Below are positions 35,355 through 49,236 of a DNA stretch of 64,000 nt, piece by piece. This stretch comes from Alkalicoccobacillus plakortidis (GTDB taxonomy: Bacteria > Bacillota > Bacilli > Bacillales > Bacillaceae_D): assembly GCF_023703085.1 (NCBI RefSeq), contig NZ_JAMQJY010000005.1, positions 1 to 64,000 on the forward strand, given 5' to 3'. The notes below the pieces were generated by a model. It worked only from the letters and a program-made list of their open reading frames with translations. It ran no database searches and was not told the origin of the DNA. Both the position numbers and the translations under genes were made by a program. The stretch's first letter is position 1. Every line of letters begins with the position of its first letter.

Positions 35355-36062
35355 ATGGGATTATTAAAAGATGTATTCTCGATCTTTAAAAAAAGTGAAC
35401 TAACATACAAAAGAAAAATAGAGGAATCAGATGACATTTTTACTTTTTATTTCGATAAGCCAAAGGACTTAGATTGGCAAGCCGGTCAACATGGCTTATT
35501 CACAATTACACATCAAAAAATTAAAAACGGTACACGTCCATTCACTATTGCCACTTCACCAGCGGAAGATGAGCTAAGCATCACTACTAAACTAACAGGG
35601 GAATTAAGTGCCTTTAAACAAAGTTTAAGCGAACTAGAGACAGGCATGAAGATAAACATGAGTGGTCCTGTGGGCTCTTTTTATTTGAAAGATTCTAACC
35701 CAGCACTATTAATCGCAGGTGGAGTCGGTATTACCCCCTATCGTGCTATCTTAAAACAGATAGAAAACGAGGGTTTGAATAACAGAGAAATCAAGCTGCT
35801 TTACATCTCTAAGCCAGAAGAAACCATTTATAAAGAAGAGCTGACTGACCTCAGCACACGATTGTCAGTCAGTGTAGAGTTCATAACCGAAAAATCAAAC
35901 CTCTACCCACTAATTGACCAATTTAGTGCATTACATATTAATAATGGCCAATACTACATCGCTGGCTCAAAACCATTTGTCGAGTCCGTAACCAATCACA
36001 TAAAAGGAAAAGGTATTAGAAAAGCACAGATCCACAAAGATACGTTTTTAGGATACAATTAA
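35355..36062 (+). CDS. FNR-type FAD/NAD(P)-binding oxidoreductase
   Basis: 235 residues. FAD-binding RPFTIATSPAE near residue 65 and the NAD-binding GGVGITPYRAIL near 120 identify a ferredoxin-reductase-like flavoprotein. It has no ferredoxin domain. Third gene of the ArsR operon; may pass electrons to an unidentified partner. Confidence 0.82.
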   Translation: MGLLKDVFSIFKKSELTYKRKIEESDDIFTFYFDKPKDLDWQAGQHGLFTITHQKIKNGTRPFTIATSPAEDELSITTKLTGELSAFKQSLSELETGMKINMSGPVGSFYLKDSNPALLIAGGVGITPYRAILKQIENEGLNNREIKLLYISKPEETIYKEELTDLSTRLSVSVEFITEKSNLYPLIDQFSALHINNGQYYIAGSKPFVESVTNHIKGKGIRKAQIHKDTFLGYN

Positions 36063-36185
36063 TGATTTTAAAAAGACGTGTAGGATTCATGTTACTCATG
36101 CCTGCATGTTTTTTGGATTTTACTTTCTTTGTATCACTGTCCAGGCTGTAGCGAACGGTGCATAAGGGAAATCACACTTCACGAT

Positions 36186-36395
36186 CTTGCTAAGATTTCC
36201 CACCCTCTTACTAAAACAAGTAAAGGTCTTAGTAACCGGCATTGAATCTTGGTCTAAATCGAATCTCTTTTGATTATGTAACGATTTCTCTTTATAACAC
36301 CTCTCGCTTCTTGCTAAGTTCTCTTCCTGCCTTGCTTTTATGCCTATTGTTCTTAGTAAGGCTCAATATCTATGTAATATTCTTGATGTTAGCCA
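36186..36395. repeat. Degenerate array related to the 41-bp repeat family
   Basis: CTT-led cores (CTTGCTAAG, CTTAGTAAC, CTTGGTCTAA, CTTGCTAAG, CTTAGTAAGG) fall at 36186, 36206, 36228, 36248, 36268, 36290, 36310, 36331 and 36352, spaced 20-22 bases. The ~20.5-bp half-unit period and the CTTRGTAAG core match arrays 1-3, but copies are diverged. Fills a gene-free stretch. Confidence 0.5.
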
Positions 36396-36498
36396 TTGTT
36401 AAAATAAATTAGCGACAGTACACTTACTATATTTTACACATACCCTCACCATTTCCATGGTATAATATTCTAAAAAGAGAATGATCGGAGGAACACAT

Positions 36499-36604
36499 AT
36501 GGCATTAGCACCTGTTACCAAGCCTCGTTTTATTGGGTTTAGTGATTGGAATCGTTATAGGCGCCATTTACATTATTAAGGCAACACGAAAGAAGAATGT
36601 ATAA
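36499..36604 (+). CDS. Small membrane protein, about 34 aa, one-base frameshift
   Basis: A strong CGGAGGA is followed by ATG 36499. As written the frame ends after 26 codons. Removing one A from CCAAGC (36518-36523) gives MALAPVTSLVLLGLVIGI and ...YIIKATRKKNV ending at 36604: a single-helix membrane protein with a basic tail. A terminator follows. Confidence 0.65.
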
Positions 36605-36640
36605 TTCGATCATTAGAGAATCTCATACCTACATCCACTC

Positions 36641-36672
36641 AAGGTTTGCAATCTATTTGCAAACCTTTTTTG
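36641..36672 (+). terminator. Terminator
   Basis: AAGGTTTGCA-ATCTA-TTTGCAAACCTTTTTT: a strong stem and T run after the small membrane gene. Confidence 0.85.
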
Positions 36673-36717
36673 AATTCAATTCCTGCTATGCGCTCACTAC
36701 CCTTTTTAAATTTAGGG

Positions 36718-36764
36718 TTGCATTTAAATTTAAAAAGCATATAATTTACTTACCGGTAAGTAAA
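36718..36764 (+). promoter_or_regulatory. Promoter and TetR operator
   Basis: TTGCAT (36718-36723) and TATAAT (36740-36745) are 16 bp apart. TTTACTTACCGGTAAGTAAA (36745-36764) is a perfect 20-bp palindrome overlapping the -10 edge and start site, directly before the TetR gene: likely autorepression. Confidence 0.78.
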
Positions 36765-36787
36765 TAAAAAAAGAGAGGTTGGTTATC

Positions 36788-37384
36788 ATGCGAAATAAAG
36801 AAAAAACGTACAACGAAATTGTCCAAACGGCTTATGTGATGTTCTCTGAAAAAGGATTTGATCAAACAAGTTTGTCCAGTATCGCTTCAGAAATAGGGAT
36901 ATCTAAGCCAGCTATCTATTATTACTTTAAGTCCAAAGATGAATTAATTAAGTATCTATTTGACAAAATCGTTCAGGAAATTCAATCCCTCACTTCTGTT
37001 GAATTAGAGACCATTACAACTACAAACTTTAAGCAAAACCTATATCAATTAGGTGAAGCGGCCATTAGTCATCAAGAAAAAGACGTCCACTTTAATCATT
37101 TGTTTAATCAGTATATGTTACTTGCCTCTCGTGACACTTATTATTCGGAACGCCTTTTAAAAATCCAACAAGATTTCTTAAACACCTTTTATGATCTATT
37201 AACTTATGCTGTAAAAATTAATGCGATCAAAGACGAAAATATCTTAATTAAGTCTCAATTGCTTGCTCTAGTCTTTGATAACATTACGAATTTCATCTTA
37301 ACCGATATGAAATTAGACTATAAAAAAATCTGGATAGAAGCTGTAGACAGTGTTCTCAGTGGGGTTGAACATCATGAGCAATAA
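36788..37384 (+). CDS. TetR-family regulator
   Basis: 198 residues: IVQTAYVMFSEKGFDQTSLS, GISKPAIYYYFKSKDELI. Coupled to a DUF418 gene with an 11-base overlap. ATG 36788 is preferred to an upstream TTG. Confidence 0.86.
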   Translation: MRNKEKTYNEIVQTAYVMFSEKGFDQTSLSSIASEIGISKPAIYYYFKSKDELIKYLFDKIVQEIQSLTSVELETITTTNFKQNLYQLGEAAISHQEKDVHFNHLFNQYMLLASRDTYYSERLLKIQQDFLNTFYDLLTYAVKINAIKDENILIKSQLLALVFDNITNFILTDMKLDYKKIWIEAVDSVLSGVEHHEQ

Positions 37385-38475
37385 TATCAATAAAAACCGA
37401 ATTGAAGGCTTAGATTTCGCACGAGCCTTAGCTATGTTCGGTATGTTACTGATGAACTTTGTGGTGGTTACAGGAGCAAAGGGAAATGGCTCCCCAATAT
37501 TCGTTTGGTTCACCAATTTATTCGAAGGGCGAGCTGCGGCAACCTTTGTCATTTTAGCAGGAATAGGCATTTCATTAATGACTAAAAAAGCTCGATTAAC
37601 CGATGATAAAAAGGTTATCCGAACCGTAAAGGTTTCTTTGTTTAAAAGGTCCATCTTCTTATTTATTCTGGGTATGCTTTTATATAGCCTAGGATGGGCT
37701 TGGAGACATTTTACACTATTACGGGGTTTATATGGCTGTTGCTACATTATTAATCCTCTCATCCGCAAAACTCATTACATGGTTAATCGTCATCTTTTCT
37801 CTAGTAGCTCAATTCTATCAAGTTGTCTTCAATTACTTGAATGGTTGGAGTCCAACTAAACCATTTTTAGAGTATCTTGATTTTTGGACTGTAACTGGAT
37901 TTTTGAGAAATTTGTTGTTTAATGGGTATCACCCTGTCTTTCCATGGATCTGCTTTTTGTTCATAGGGTTGTTGATAGGCCGCTTAAACTTAGTCGATAG
38001 CACGATAAGAAAAACGATCGTCATCGTAAGTATGCTGTCACTTATCGTAACCGAACTCCTATCTAAGATTCTTATGTATTCTTTTACAAACGTCGTTGAT
38101 ACACAGTTTTTATTTGAAACTGGCCCTCTCCCTCCAAATCTATTCTATCTACTCTCAAATACAGCATCATCACTGATGATCATTATTTTTTCAATGTACG
38201 TAACAGAGAAACTCTCTAAAAACATGCTTGTTCGCTCCATTATCTACACAGGTCAATTAACCTTAACTCATTACGTCAGTCACGTAGTCATTGGAATCGG
38301 TATTCTAATTGCCATGAACAGAGTCATTCTATTTAATGGATTTGAAGAACAATCCCTTTCCTTCACATTTTTATATGCATGCCTCTTCTTCGTGGGAAGT
38401 GTTGTCTTTTCAGTCTTATGGAGGGTAAAATCTAATAGAGGACCGGTAGAACTCGTAATGAGGAAAATCGCTTAA
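37374..38475 (+). CDS. DUF418-domain membrane protein with one-base frameshift
   Basis: Starts NRIEGLDFARALAMFGMLLMNF, typical of YeiB/DUF418 proteins, and ends with several helices (FTFLYACLFFVGSVVFSVLW). At 37698-37703 GCTTGG should be GCTGG; removing one T joins LGWAGDILHYYGVYMAVATLL. About 366 residues with eight or more helices. Probably controlled by the overlapping TetR protein. Confidence 0.85.
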
Positions 38476-38494
38476 CTAGAAGGAGGATAGAAAT

Positions 38495-38665
38495 ATGGAA
38501 AATCATACTTTTAACGCAACACCAGAGAAGTTGAAAGGAAAAGTTGTTTCAGATGTAGAAATCACAGATCATGCTGTTGTAATCAAGTTTGAAGACGATA
38601 CGTTCTTAGACATATATCTAGACCCAACTAAACAAGCACTAAAAACCTCAACAAACAAACTATAA
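38495..38665 (+). CDS. Small acidic protein, 56 aa
   Basis: AAGGAGG is eight bases before ATG 38495. Product MENHTFNATPEKLKGKVVSD then EITDHAVVIKFEDDTFLDIY: a compact beta-strand-like protein without helix or signal. Unknown function. Confidence 0.6.
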   Translation: MENHTFNATPEKLKGKVVSDVEITDHAVVIKFEDDTFLDIYLDPTKQALKTSTNKL

Positions 38666-38703
38666 TAATGCAGCAAACAAACTATAATAATGCAGCAAAC
38701 AAA
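38652..38703. repeat. 22-bp direct repeat, two full copies
   Basis: CAAACAAACTATAATAATGCAG occurs twice in tandem (38652-38673, 38674-38695), with a third partial copy. It includes the end of the small acidic gene, so it arose by a local duplication. Confidence 0.85.
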
Positions 38704-38735
38704 AAGCCTCCAAGTCAGTTACTGGAGGCTTTTTT
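38701..38735. terminator. Bidirectional terminator
   Basis: AAAAAGCCTCCA and TGGAGGCTTTTT form a stem with A and T runs on either side, between convergent genes. Confidence 0.85.
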
Positions 38736-38741
38736 ATGTGG

Positions 38742-39026
38742 TTATGAAGAAACTTCTTCCGTCTTACTATAGATTTCATAAGCAATGTATCCCAACAGCA
38801 TACCTAATCCAGGTCCTACAGTCATTGCAGATAGGAGAGATATTTGAAAAAACAGGCTGATAAAGACACCACTACTAGAACCTACTAGCATCCCCAGTGG
38901 TATTAAACTATCTAATAATTGTTGAGCGCTTTTCGAGTTTTTCTTTCCTAGAGTGCCTCGCTTGTATTTAAATTCAAGCCTTTTAATCACAAAGACTACA
39001 ATCACAGAGACTATGATGAGTGGCAT
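38742..39026 (-). CDS. Membrane protein, 94 aa or longer
   Basis: Helices near residues 1-12 and 40-80 with a basic loop. Upstream frame reads ELFIDILFTL and looks coding, with GGGAGG located 10 bases before an ATC codon, so the true start may be an unusual codon or altered. Family not recognised. Confidence 0.5.
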   Translation of the reverse strand: MPLIIVSVIVVFVIKRLEFKYKRGTLGKKNSKSAQQLLDSLIPLGMLVGSSSGVFISLFFQISLLSAMTVGPGLGMLLGYIAYEIYSKTEEVSS

Positions 39027-39101
39027 TAAAGTAAATAAAATATCTATAAATAATTCGATAGTAAAACCTCCCGTTATTTAGTAGCATTCACTTAGAGATC
39101 T

Positions 39102-39452
39102 CTAAACCTTAGCAATAATTTTACCCTTTAATTTTGTGAAAGGATAAACTGCAAATAAAGAACAGAGTACCACAACAATAATTGAACTCATGAAGACATT
39201 CGGAAAACGGATGAATTCAAACCATACCATACAAATAAAAAACAAAGCAATCATGGCAAATACATACGGTGAAATGATAAAGATATATAAACAAGCGCCT
39301 TTTCGGAACTCAAAAAATCTACTCCACTTATCTTCATCTCGATTTAAAATATTTCCAATGACCCATGCAATGACGAGTAAGATTCCGATATAAATAAAAG
39401 CACTAATTAATTGTAATCCTAATAATGAACCAAGAAAAATTACAACATTCAT
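39102..39452 (-). CDS. Membrane protein, 116 aa
   Basis: Three predicted helices (residues 5-33, 50-75, 87-107). GGAGGT precedes ATG. Unknown; together with the neighbouring 94-residue membrane gene it forms a minus-strand pair. Confidence 0.5.
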   Translation of the reverse strand: MNVVIFLGSLLGLQLISAFIYIGILLVIAWVIGNILNRDEDKWSRFFEFRKGACLYIFIISPYVFAMIALFFICMVWFEFIRFPNVFMSSIIVVVLCSLFAVYPFTKLKGKIIAKV

Positions 39453-39520
39453 TAATGACCTCCGAGCTTACTAGAAGTTATATTATCTTCAAATTCGCGA
39501 ATCAATAAATGCTAGATAGG

Positions 39521-39991
39521 TTACTTTCTCCGCTCCAATTGATTCATTACACTCTCTGAACCAGTAAATACAGACCCTCCATTTTTAACCGTTTGCTGAA
39601 TTAATTGAATCAAACTTTCTTTGTTCATCTGAACATCATTCAACCAATTTAGGGTATCTGCAGTTTCAGATTCGTGCTTCGCTCCCAAGCAGGATAATTC
39701 AAAAAGGACAGGTAATAAATCCAACCCCGCTTCCGTTAATTCGTACAGGTCTTTTCTCCTGTCATCGGGATGCGGGTTTTTAGTAATCAAGCCTATTGTC
39801 TCTAAACGGGACAAACGATTCGATAGTATGTTTCTGGCAATGCCTTCATCTGAGGCAAGGAATTCCCCAAAAGTTTTTTTTCCTGCAAATATAATGTCTC
39901 TGATGATAAGGAGTGACCACGAGTCACCTATCAAATCTAAAGAAAATGAAATAGGACAATTCGACCTTCTGCTCAGTTTAAAATTATTCAT
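39521..39991 (-). CDS. HxlR-family regulator
   Basis: 156 residues: SNCPISFSLDLIGDSWSLLIIRDI, then FLASDEGIARNILSNRLSRLE and HPDDRRKDLYELTEAG. HxlR winged helix normally 110-150 residues. The N-terminal Cys typical of the family is present. Divergent to the YCII/DinB pair. Confidence 0.87.
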   Translation of the reverse strand: MNNFKLSRRSNCPISFSLDLIGDSWSLLIIRDIIFAGKKTFGEFLASDEGIARNILSNRLSRLETIGLITKNPHPDDRRKDLYELTEAGLDLLPVLFELSCLGAKHESETADTLNWLNDVQMNKESLIQLIQQTVKNGGSVFTGSESVMNQLERRK

Positions 39992-40075
39992 AGATCCCCC
40001 TTGACTTAATTATCTAAATATTATTATAATAAATTAAGTTTCAAAATGCAACTGAAAAATAAGGAGGGAATATGA

Positions 40076-40375
40076 TTGAAATTTTTGTTTATCTATAGAG
40101 GCGGCGAGGTTCCAAACGATAGGCTTGATCAAAACGTTGATGAACTATGGAGATGGCTAGACAATCTAACGGAAAAGGGTTACGAGAAGGTACGTTTTGC
40201 TGGAAGTGGAAGTAAAATTATTTCGCAAGATTCCATCAAAGATTACTCTGGAGATATATTCGGCATTTCTATTATCGAAGCAGATTCTTTGGAAGAAGCA
40301 AAGTCGTTGACTGATAGTTGGCCAGAATTGCAATATGGAGGTAAGATAGAAATCTTAGAAGCGATAGGTGATTAA
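40076..40375 (+). CDS. YCII-related protein
   Basis: A 99-residue ferredoxin-like-fold protein: FLFIYRGGEVPNDRL, DIFGISIIEADSLEEAKSL, WPELQYGGKIEIL. TTG start, seven bases after AAGGAGGG; an ATG just upstream is in another frame that ends quickly. Overlaps the DinB gene. Confidence 0.75.
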   Translation: MKFLFIYRGGEVPNDRLDQNVDELWRWLDNLTEKGYEKVRFAGSGSKIISQDSIKDYSGDIFGISIIEADSLEEAKSLTDSWPELQYGGKIEILEAIGD

Positions 40376-40865
40376 GATATCCACTACTTATGTATTGAAT
40401 TTGTTTGCAGATATTAGAAAACAAATACTGAATGTTTTAGAAGACGTTTCGAAAGATAAAATGAAACATATCCCGAAAGGATTCAATAACCATCTATATT
40501 GGCAGGTTGGACATTTGCTAACGCTAACGGACGAATTAATATTCGAATATTCCGGCGGCGATTCAAGAATCCCACATCATTATAAGGATTTTTTTGCGAC
40601 AGGCACAAGTCCGTTAAACTGGTTGGAGCAACCTCCAGAAATTGAACTAATTTTAAATGAATTAAAAAGTCAGTTGATAGAGATATGTGATCATTATGAC
40701 GGTAAGTTAACACAACCTGTTGCAGACAACTTACTTCAAGCGAATGTTATCGGTGACCTTGTTCATGTTTTAATTGCGCATGAAAGTACACATCTAGGAA
40801 TGATAACTGCAATGGTTAAAGTTATACAGAATGAACAATTAAAGCATGCACCGCCTTCAGTTTAG
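40368..40865 (+). CDS. DinB-family protein
   Basis: 165 residues with HLYWQVGHLLTL and AHESTHLGMITAM, carrying the His ligands of DinB four-helix bundles. Starts at GTG within the end of the YCII gene. Second DinB protein of the window, 33% or so similar by eye to the 13-kb one in its GFNN...GH block. Confidence 0.78.
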   Translation: MIKISTTYVLNLFADIRKQILNVLEDVSKDKMKHIPKGFNNHLYWQVGHLLTLTDELIFEYSGGDSRIPHHYKDFFATGTSPLNWLEQPPEIELILNELKSQLIEICDHYDGKLTQPVADNLLQANVIGDLVHVLIAHESTHLGMITAMVKVIQNEQLKHAPPSV

Positions 40866-41014
40866 AGAAGAGGGATTTTAATAGGACTTGAAAGTAATAT
40901 TAAATCAAAAATAAAAAGACTCTTTATTATAGTAAAAGTTAGAAGTCACTGATATTAATTAAAAAAAGTTTCCCCAATATTGGAGAAACCCTTCTACATC
41001 AGTACTTCTATAAA

Positions 41015-41087
41015 AGCTTCCAAGCGGATTCGAACCGCTGACCCCCACCTTACCATGGTGGTGCTCTACCTGCTGAGCTATGGAAGC
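41015..41087 (-). tRNA. tRNA-Thr (anticodon GGU)
   Basis: Reads GCTTCCATAGCTCAGCAGG..., with anticodon stem CCACC/GGTGG and loop ATGGTAA, so anticodon GGT. T arm AGCGG-TTCGAAT-CCGCT and acceptor stem TGGAAGC pair correctly. No CCA encoded. Confidence 0.92.
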
Positions 41088-41089
41088 AA

Positions 41090-41164
41090 TGGCTCCACAG
41101 GTAGGACTCGAACCTACGACCGATCGGTTAACAGCCGATTGCTCTACCACTGAGCTACTGTGGA
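41090..41164 (-). tRNA. tRNA-Asn (anticodon GUU)
   Basis: Reads TCCACAGTAGCTCAGTGG..., anticodon loop CTGTTAA between ATCGG and CCGAT. The 3' end has encoded CCA. Three bases from tRNA-Thr in the same transcript. Confidence 0.93.
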
Positions 41165-41189
41165 ATAATATATGTATAAACAAAAAAAA

Positions 41190-41306
41190 GCCCGGCAACG
41201 TTCTACTCTCGCAGGGGGAAGCCCCCAACTACCATTGACGCAGAAGAGCTTAACGGCCGTGTTCGGCATGGGAACGGGTGTGACCTCTTCGCTATTGCTA
41301 CCGGAC
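41190..41306 (-). rRNA. 5S ribosomal RNA
   Basis: Minus strand contains GCGAAGAGGTCACACCCGTT, CCGAACACGG and GAGAGTAGAACG, the conserved 5S segments. Length about 117. Confidence 0.92.
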
Positions 41307-41542
41307 TATGCCTGGACGGCCAATCATCGGCGCGCTTCTTCGTCCACTTCGTCTTGTCACTCCGTCACGTATAAAGATACGCTCCTTCGCTCCAATCCTT
41401 GTGTCCTCGAATCACTTGATGCTTGTTGTCCATCTTGAGAGAAAGATTCTCTCAAAACCAAATCGTGCCCACAGGAGGAGGAATTCACCGAAGTGACTTC
41501 TTCTTCCTGTTTCTATGCTACTCACACTGTCTTTCACCATGT

Positions 41543-44475
<2,933 letters not shown>

Positions 44476-44775
44476 AATTTGATTTCAGGTCATCTGACGA
44501 TGCCATTCATCAAGTATGGTGTATATAAAGACTCGCTCACATCTATAGAGATGATTGCGTTGTGTGTGTGTTTTGCATTGCACGATTTAGTTTTCAAAGA
44601 ACCATACCGACAGGATGTGGGTACCAGGCGTTGCCACAGGACGTGGCGAACTTAGCGTGGATCCTTGCATTCCTAACGGTCTATAAAGAATGAACGAAGT
44701 TCATTCAAAACCGAACAAAAGCCAAAGCGTATTCACATCAGGCGAACCTGTGTGATCGACTAGAAGTATTACTCC

Positions 44776-46333
<1,558 letters not shown>

Positions 46334-46503
46334 AGTGGTGAGTTGATTGCTCAACTGCTGGCGTTGATGTCTCCATCAACTTTCCAATTGCGCAGTGTTA
46401 CCTGCGACTTTTTTGTTACTAATGAGATATCATGTATCTCTTCGTACGCTTGGCTTTTGTTCAGTTTTCAAAGAACTCGTGATCGCTTGTGGCGACCTTT
46501 AAT

Positions 46504-46532
46504 ACTTTACCGCAACTCACTTTGAAAGTCAA
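46504..46532 (-). promoter_or_regulatory. rRNA promoter P2
   Basis: TTGACT (46527-46532) and TAAAGT (46504-46509) with a 17-bp spacer, upstream of 16S. Confidence 0.65.
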
Positions 46533-46587
46533 CAACTTTTTCAAAAAATGTTTTTGCCAACAATCTGTCTCTGTGGCGGTATTAAAG

Positions 46588-46617
46588 AATATAACACGTC
46601 CCGTCAAAAGACGTCAA
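46588..46617 (-). promoter_or_regulatory. rRNA promoter P1
   Basis: TTGACG (46612-46617) and TATATT (46588-46593), spacer 18 bp, about 80 bp upstream of P2. Confidence 0.6.
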
Positions 46618-46651
46618 TCATTTATTTATAAAAAAATGCGAAAAACGACAT

Positions 46652-46948
46652 TTATTTTCGTTCTGCTATGGCTAATGCATATTTAATGCGGTCTTTTGGA
46701 GAAACAAAGCGCTTGTATAAACCATAAATAACATGGTATTTCTCACGCATCACACGCTTTACGATATCATCTATACGAGGATCTGATAGATCAAGTAGGA
46801 TTTCTTCCATTTCTCTCTTTAATAAATATTCGATTTCTTGAGCTTCTTTTGCATGCAACATAACTCCAAACATAGTCAGCACCTCACCCATCAACATATC
46901 TTCACACAATAGCATTAAGTCTTTTCTATTTTTGCTCTTTTTATTCAT
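46652..46948 (-). CDS. Hypothetical helical protein, 98 aa
   Basis: Soluble and highly charged, with MLMGEVLTMFGVMLHA and EYLLKREMEEILLDLSD helices. ATG 46948 is chosen since the preceding 13 codons are not conserved-looking. Lies between the rRNA promoters and pdaB; no family recognised. Confidence 0.5.
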   Translation of the reverse strand: MNKKSKNRKDLMLLCEDMLMGEVLTMFGVMLHAKEAQEIEYLLKREMEEILLDLSDPRIDDIVKRVMREKYHVIYGLYKRFVSPKDRIKYALAIAERK

Positions 46949-47000
46949 ATCTTGTCCTGCTCTGCATAAGTTGAGTAGAAACAACAAGAAGGGGCGAGGG

Positions 47001-47764
47001 TGGTGAAGGGAATCTGGGTTATTAATGCACGTAACTGGAAAGCATTATCCATTATTATGGTCGCTGCCTTTTTTGCAGCTCGCTTGGCTCTATTTAGAGA
47101 GAAACTCTGTTAATGTTTTTACAACCGATAGTGGTCCACAGGCTTTTTATCGTTCAGAAACAGATGAAAAACATGTTGCTTTAACGTTTAATGTTAGCTG
47201 GGTGAAGAACGCTTAACCCCCATACTTGATATTCTTGAAAATGCAGATGTAGAAGAAGCTACCTTCTTTCTCTCCGCGTCATGGGCAGAAAGGTATCCTG
47301 AATTAGCTACTAGCATTCACGATCGCGGCTACACAATTGGTAACCACGGCTATCAGTATAAGAGCTATGATACTTGGGACCAAACCAAAGTGAGCCAGGA
47401 TATCCAACGAGGGCAACAGGTTCTCACTGAATTCGCTGAAGAAAAACCAGTGCTTCTGCGCCCACCTAATGGAGCTTTTAATCAAGAGGTCCTTGGTATC
47501 GCCGAAAAACAAGGCCTAAGTATCATCCATTGGAGTGTTGATTCCAAAGACTATCAGAACCCTGGTACCGATCAGATTATCAAAAATGTTTTAGAGCAAA
47601 CGACTGCAGGTGATGTTATTCTTTTTCATGCTTCCGATACAGTTAAACAAACAGACAAGGCATTACCTGACATTATCAAAGGTTTACGTGACAATGGATT
47701 TACGTTCTCGTCTATTGAGAGTCTTATGACGGGAGCAGAACCTGAAAGTAGTGAGGTCAAATAA
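47001..47764 (+). CDS. pdaB: PdaB-type polysaccharide deacetylase, two one-base frameshifts
   Basis: Spore-cortex related NodB deacetylase. A membrane anchor (KALSIIMVAAFFAA) precedes VNVFTTDSGPQAFYR, ALTFNVSW, SASWAERYPELA, GYTIGNHGYQYKSY, LLRPPNGAFN and HWSVDSKDY. One T too many at 47092-47097 (GCTTGG; corrected: ARWLYLERNSVNVF) and one G too few at 47200-47202 (corrected: NVSWGEERLTPILD). Start GTG 47001 or 47004. Position next to kbaA and gerD matches B. subtilis. Confidence 0.85.
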
Positions 47765-47768
47765 TAAA

Positions 47769-47812
47769 AAAGTCGTATGGGCCACCTAAATGTCCCATAC
47801 GACTTTTTCTTT
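47769..47812 (+). terminator. Terminator after pdaB
   Basis: AAAAAGTCGTATGGG...CCCATACGACTTTTTC forms a long perfect stem. Confidence 0.88.
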
Positions 47813-47852
47813 TTTTATTCGATACAGTCCCACACGCCAGGACGTATACTTA

Positions 47853-48458
47853 CTATTTTTTCGCCTCTTGCTTCCCGCTACCTGTTAATCGGTGCAAGAT
47901 TAACAACTGCCAGGTATTTGCTGCTAATAAAGGCGTGAAGTAGATCCAAAGCCATTTTGGATCGTTAGCTGTTAGCGCCGGCACCCATTCAATCGTTGTC
48001 ACAACAACAATAAAAAACAGTGCTTGTATAAACGCTTGTCGATTGGTGTCTTTTGCTTTGATGGCTGCAATGACTAGTCCATATATTAATAAAAGCACTG
48101 GAGTGACCATATACGACCAGATACTCTCGCCAGCTTCAGCAAAAGCTGCATAACGCAGATAAAATAAATCAAACACAACAAAAGCAATAACAACCATTTG
48201 AATCCGGTTCCATAAACGAACCGATTTAAAAATGCCAAGTCCAAAACGATGTAGGGTTAGGTACGCGAAAAATCCCATTTGTGAAATTAAGCTAAAGGCT
48301 GCACTAATTCCAATGGCCCAAACGGCTCCCCAGAAAAAGTTAGCAAATCCTCCACCTAGCAAACGATCAGAGTTTAGAATGCTTCCTACAATTCCCCCAG
48401 TAATACTTCCAACAAGCAAGGTACTCCAAAATAAAAAAACCACTTTACGGCTATTCAC
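47853..48458 (-). CDS. kbaA: KbaA-like KinB signalling activation protein
   Basis: About 201 residues and six helices (VVFLFWSTLLVGSITGG, FFWGAVWAIGISAAFSLISQ, IWSYMVTPVLLLIYG). Known KbaA acts in the KinB branch of the sporulation phosphorelay. GTG 48458 follows GGGGGATATC; a longer upstream frame is less likely. Position between pdaB and gerD supports the name. Confidence 0.82.
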   Translation of the reverse strand: MNSRKVVFLFWSTLLVGSITGGIVGSILNSDRLLGGGFANFFWGAVWAIGISAAFSLISQMGFFAYLTLHRFGLGIFKSVRLWNRIQMVVIAFVVFDLFYLRYAAFAEAGESIWSYMVTPVLLLIYGLVIAAIKAKDTNRQAFIQALFFIVVVTTIEWVPALTANDPKWLWIYFTPLLAANTWQLLILHRLTGSGKQEAKK

Positions 48459-48605
48459 ACGATATCCCCCATTGTATATGTAGCTAACTATCCTAATTGT
48501 ACCAACGAGTTCGACATGTTTCCACATCTAATGTGCATGTGATGCATATTCTTTTCGATTTCATCTCAAATTAAGCATAGCAGATCCTGAAGGGAGGTAT
48601 GTGTA

Positions 48606-49193
48606 ATGAACAAAGGCTGCATTGCGCTTGGACTTGGTATCATCCTGTTTTTTTCTGGTTGTGCGTCTAATGACAGCGACAATTCTAATACAAGCTACGA
48701 TGGCACCAAAAAAATGATGGTGGATATGTTAAAGACAGACGAAGGCAAACAAGCGATTCATGAGTTAATGACTGAGGAAGACATGCGTGAAGAGTTTGTC
48801 ATGGATCAAGAAATGGTGAAGAAAACGATTGAAGATACACTTACATCCGATAAAGGAAAATCCTACTGGCAGGAGATCTTAAAGGATCCCGAGTTCGCCA
48901 AAACGTTTGCCGAGAGTATGCAGCAAGAAAACGAGAAGATGCTTAAGACGTTGATGAAGGACCCTGAATATCAAGGCATGCTAATGGATGTGTTAAAGGA
49001 TCCGGAGATGGAAAAGGCCGCTATAGAAATGATGAAAACGAAGGAATACCGCGAGCAACTGGATACGGTTTTAAAGGAGAACTTTGAAAGTCCTTATTTT
49101 CAAGAAAAGCTAAATGAAATGTTAAAAAAGGTCTCAGAAGAATCCAATCAATCAAAAAAAGAAGACGACAACAACAAAGATTCAGAAGGATAA
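48606..49193 (+). CDS. gerD: Germination lipoprotein GerD
   Basis: 195 residues with a lipobox (ILFFSGC) and repeated helices KTDEGKQAIHELM, LKDPEFAKTFAESM, MKDPEYQGMLMDVL. GerD clusters nutrient receptors in the spore inner membrane. GGGAGG precedes ATG 48606. Confidence 0.9.
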   Translation: MNKGCIALGLGIILFFSGCASNDSDNSNTSYDGTKKMMVDMLKTDEGKQAIHELMTEEDMREEFVMDQEMVKKTIEDTLTSDKGKSYWQEILKDPEFAKTFAESMQQENEKMLKTLMKDPEYQGMLMDVLKDPEMEKAAIEMMKTKEYREQLDTVLKENFESPYFQEKLNEMLKKVSEESNQSKKEDDNNKDSEG

Positions 49194-49198
49194 AAACA

Positions 49199-49233
49199 AA
49201 GCAGCAAAATCGCCATCGATTTTGCTGCTTTTT
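49199..49233. terminator. Bidirectional terminator gerD/mrp
   Basis: AAAGCAGCAAAATCG-CCAT-CGATTTTGCTGCTTTTT, between convergent genes. Confidence 0.88.
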
Positions 49234-49236
49234 GAA

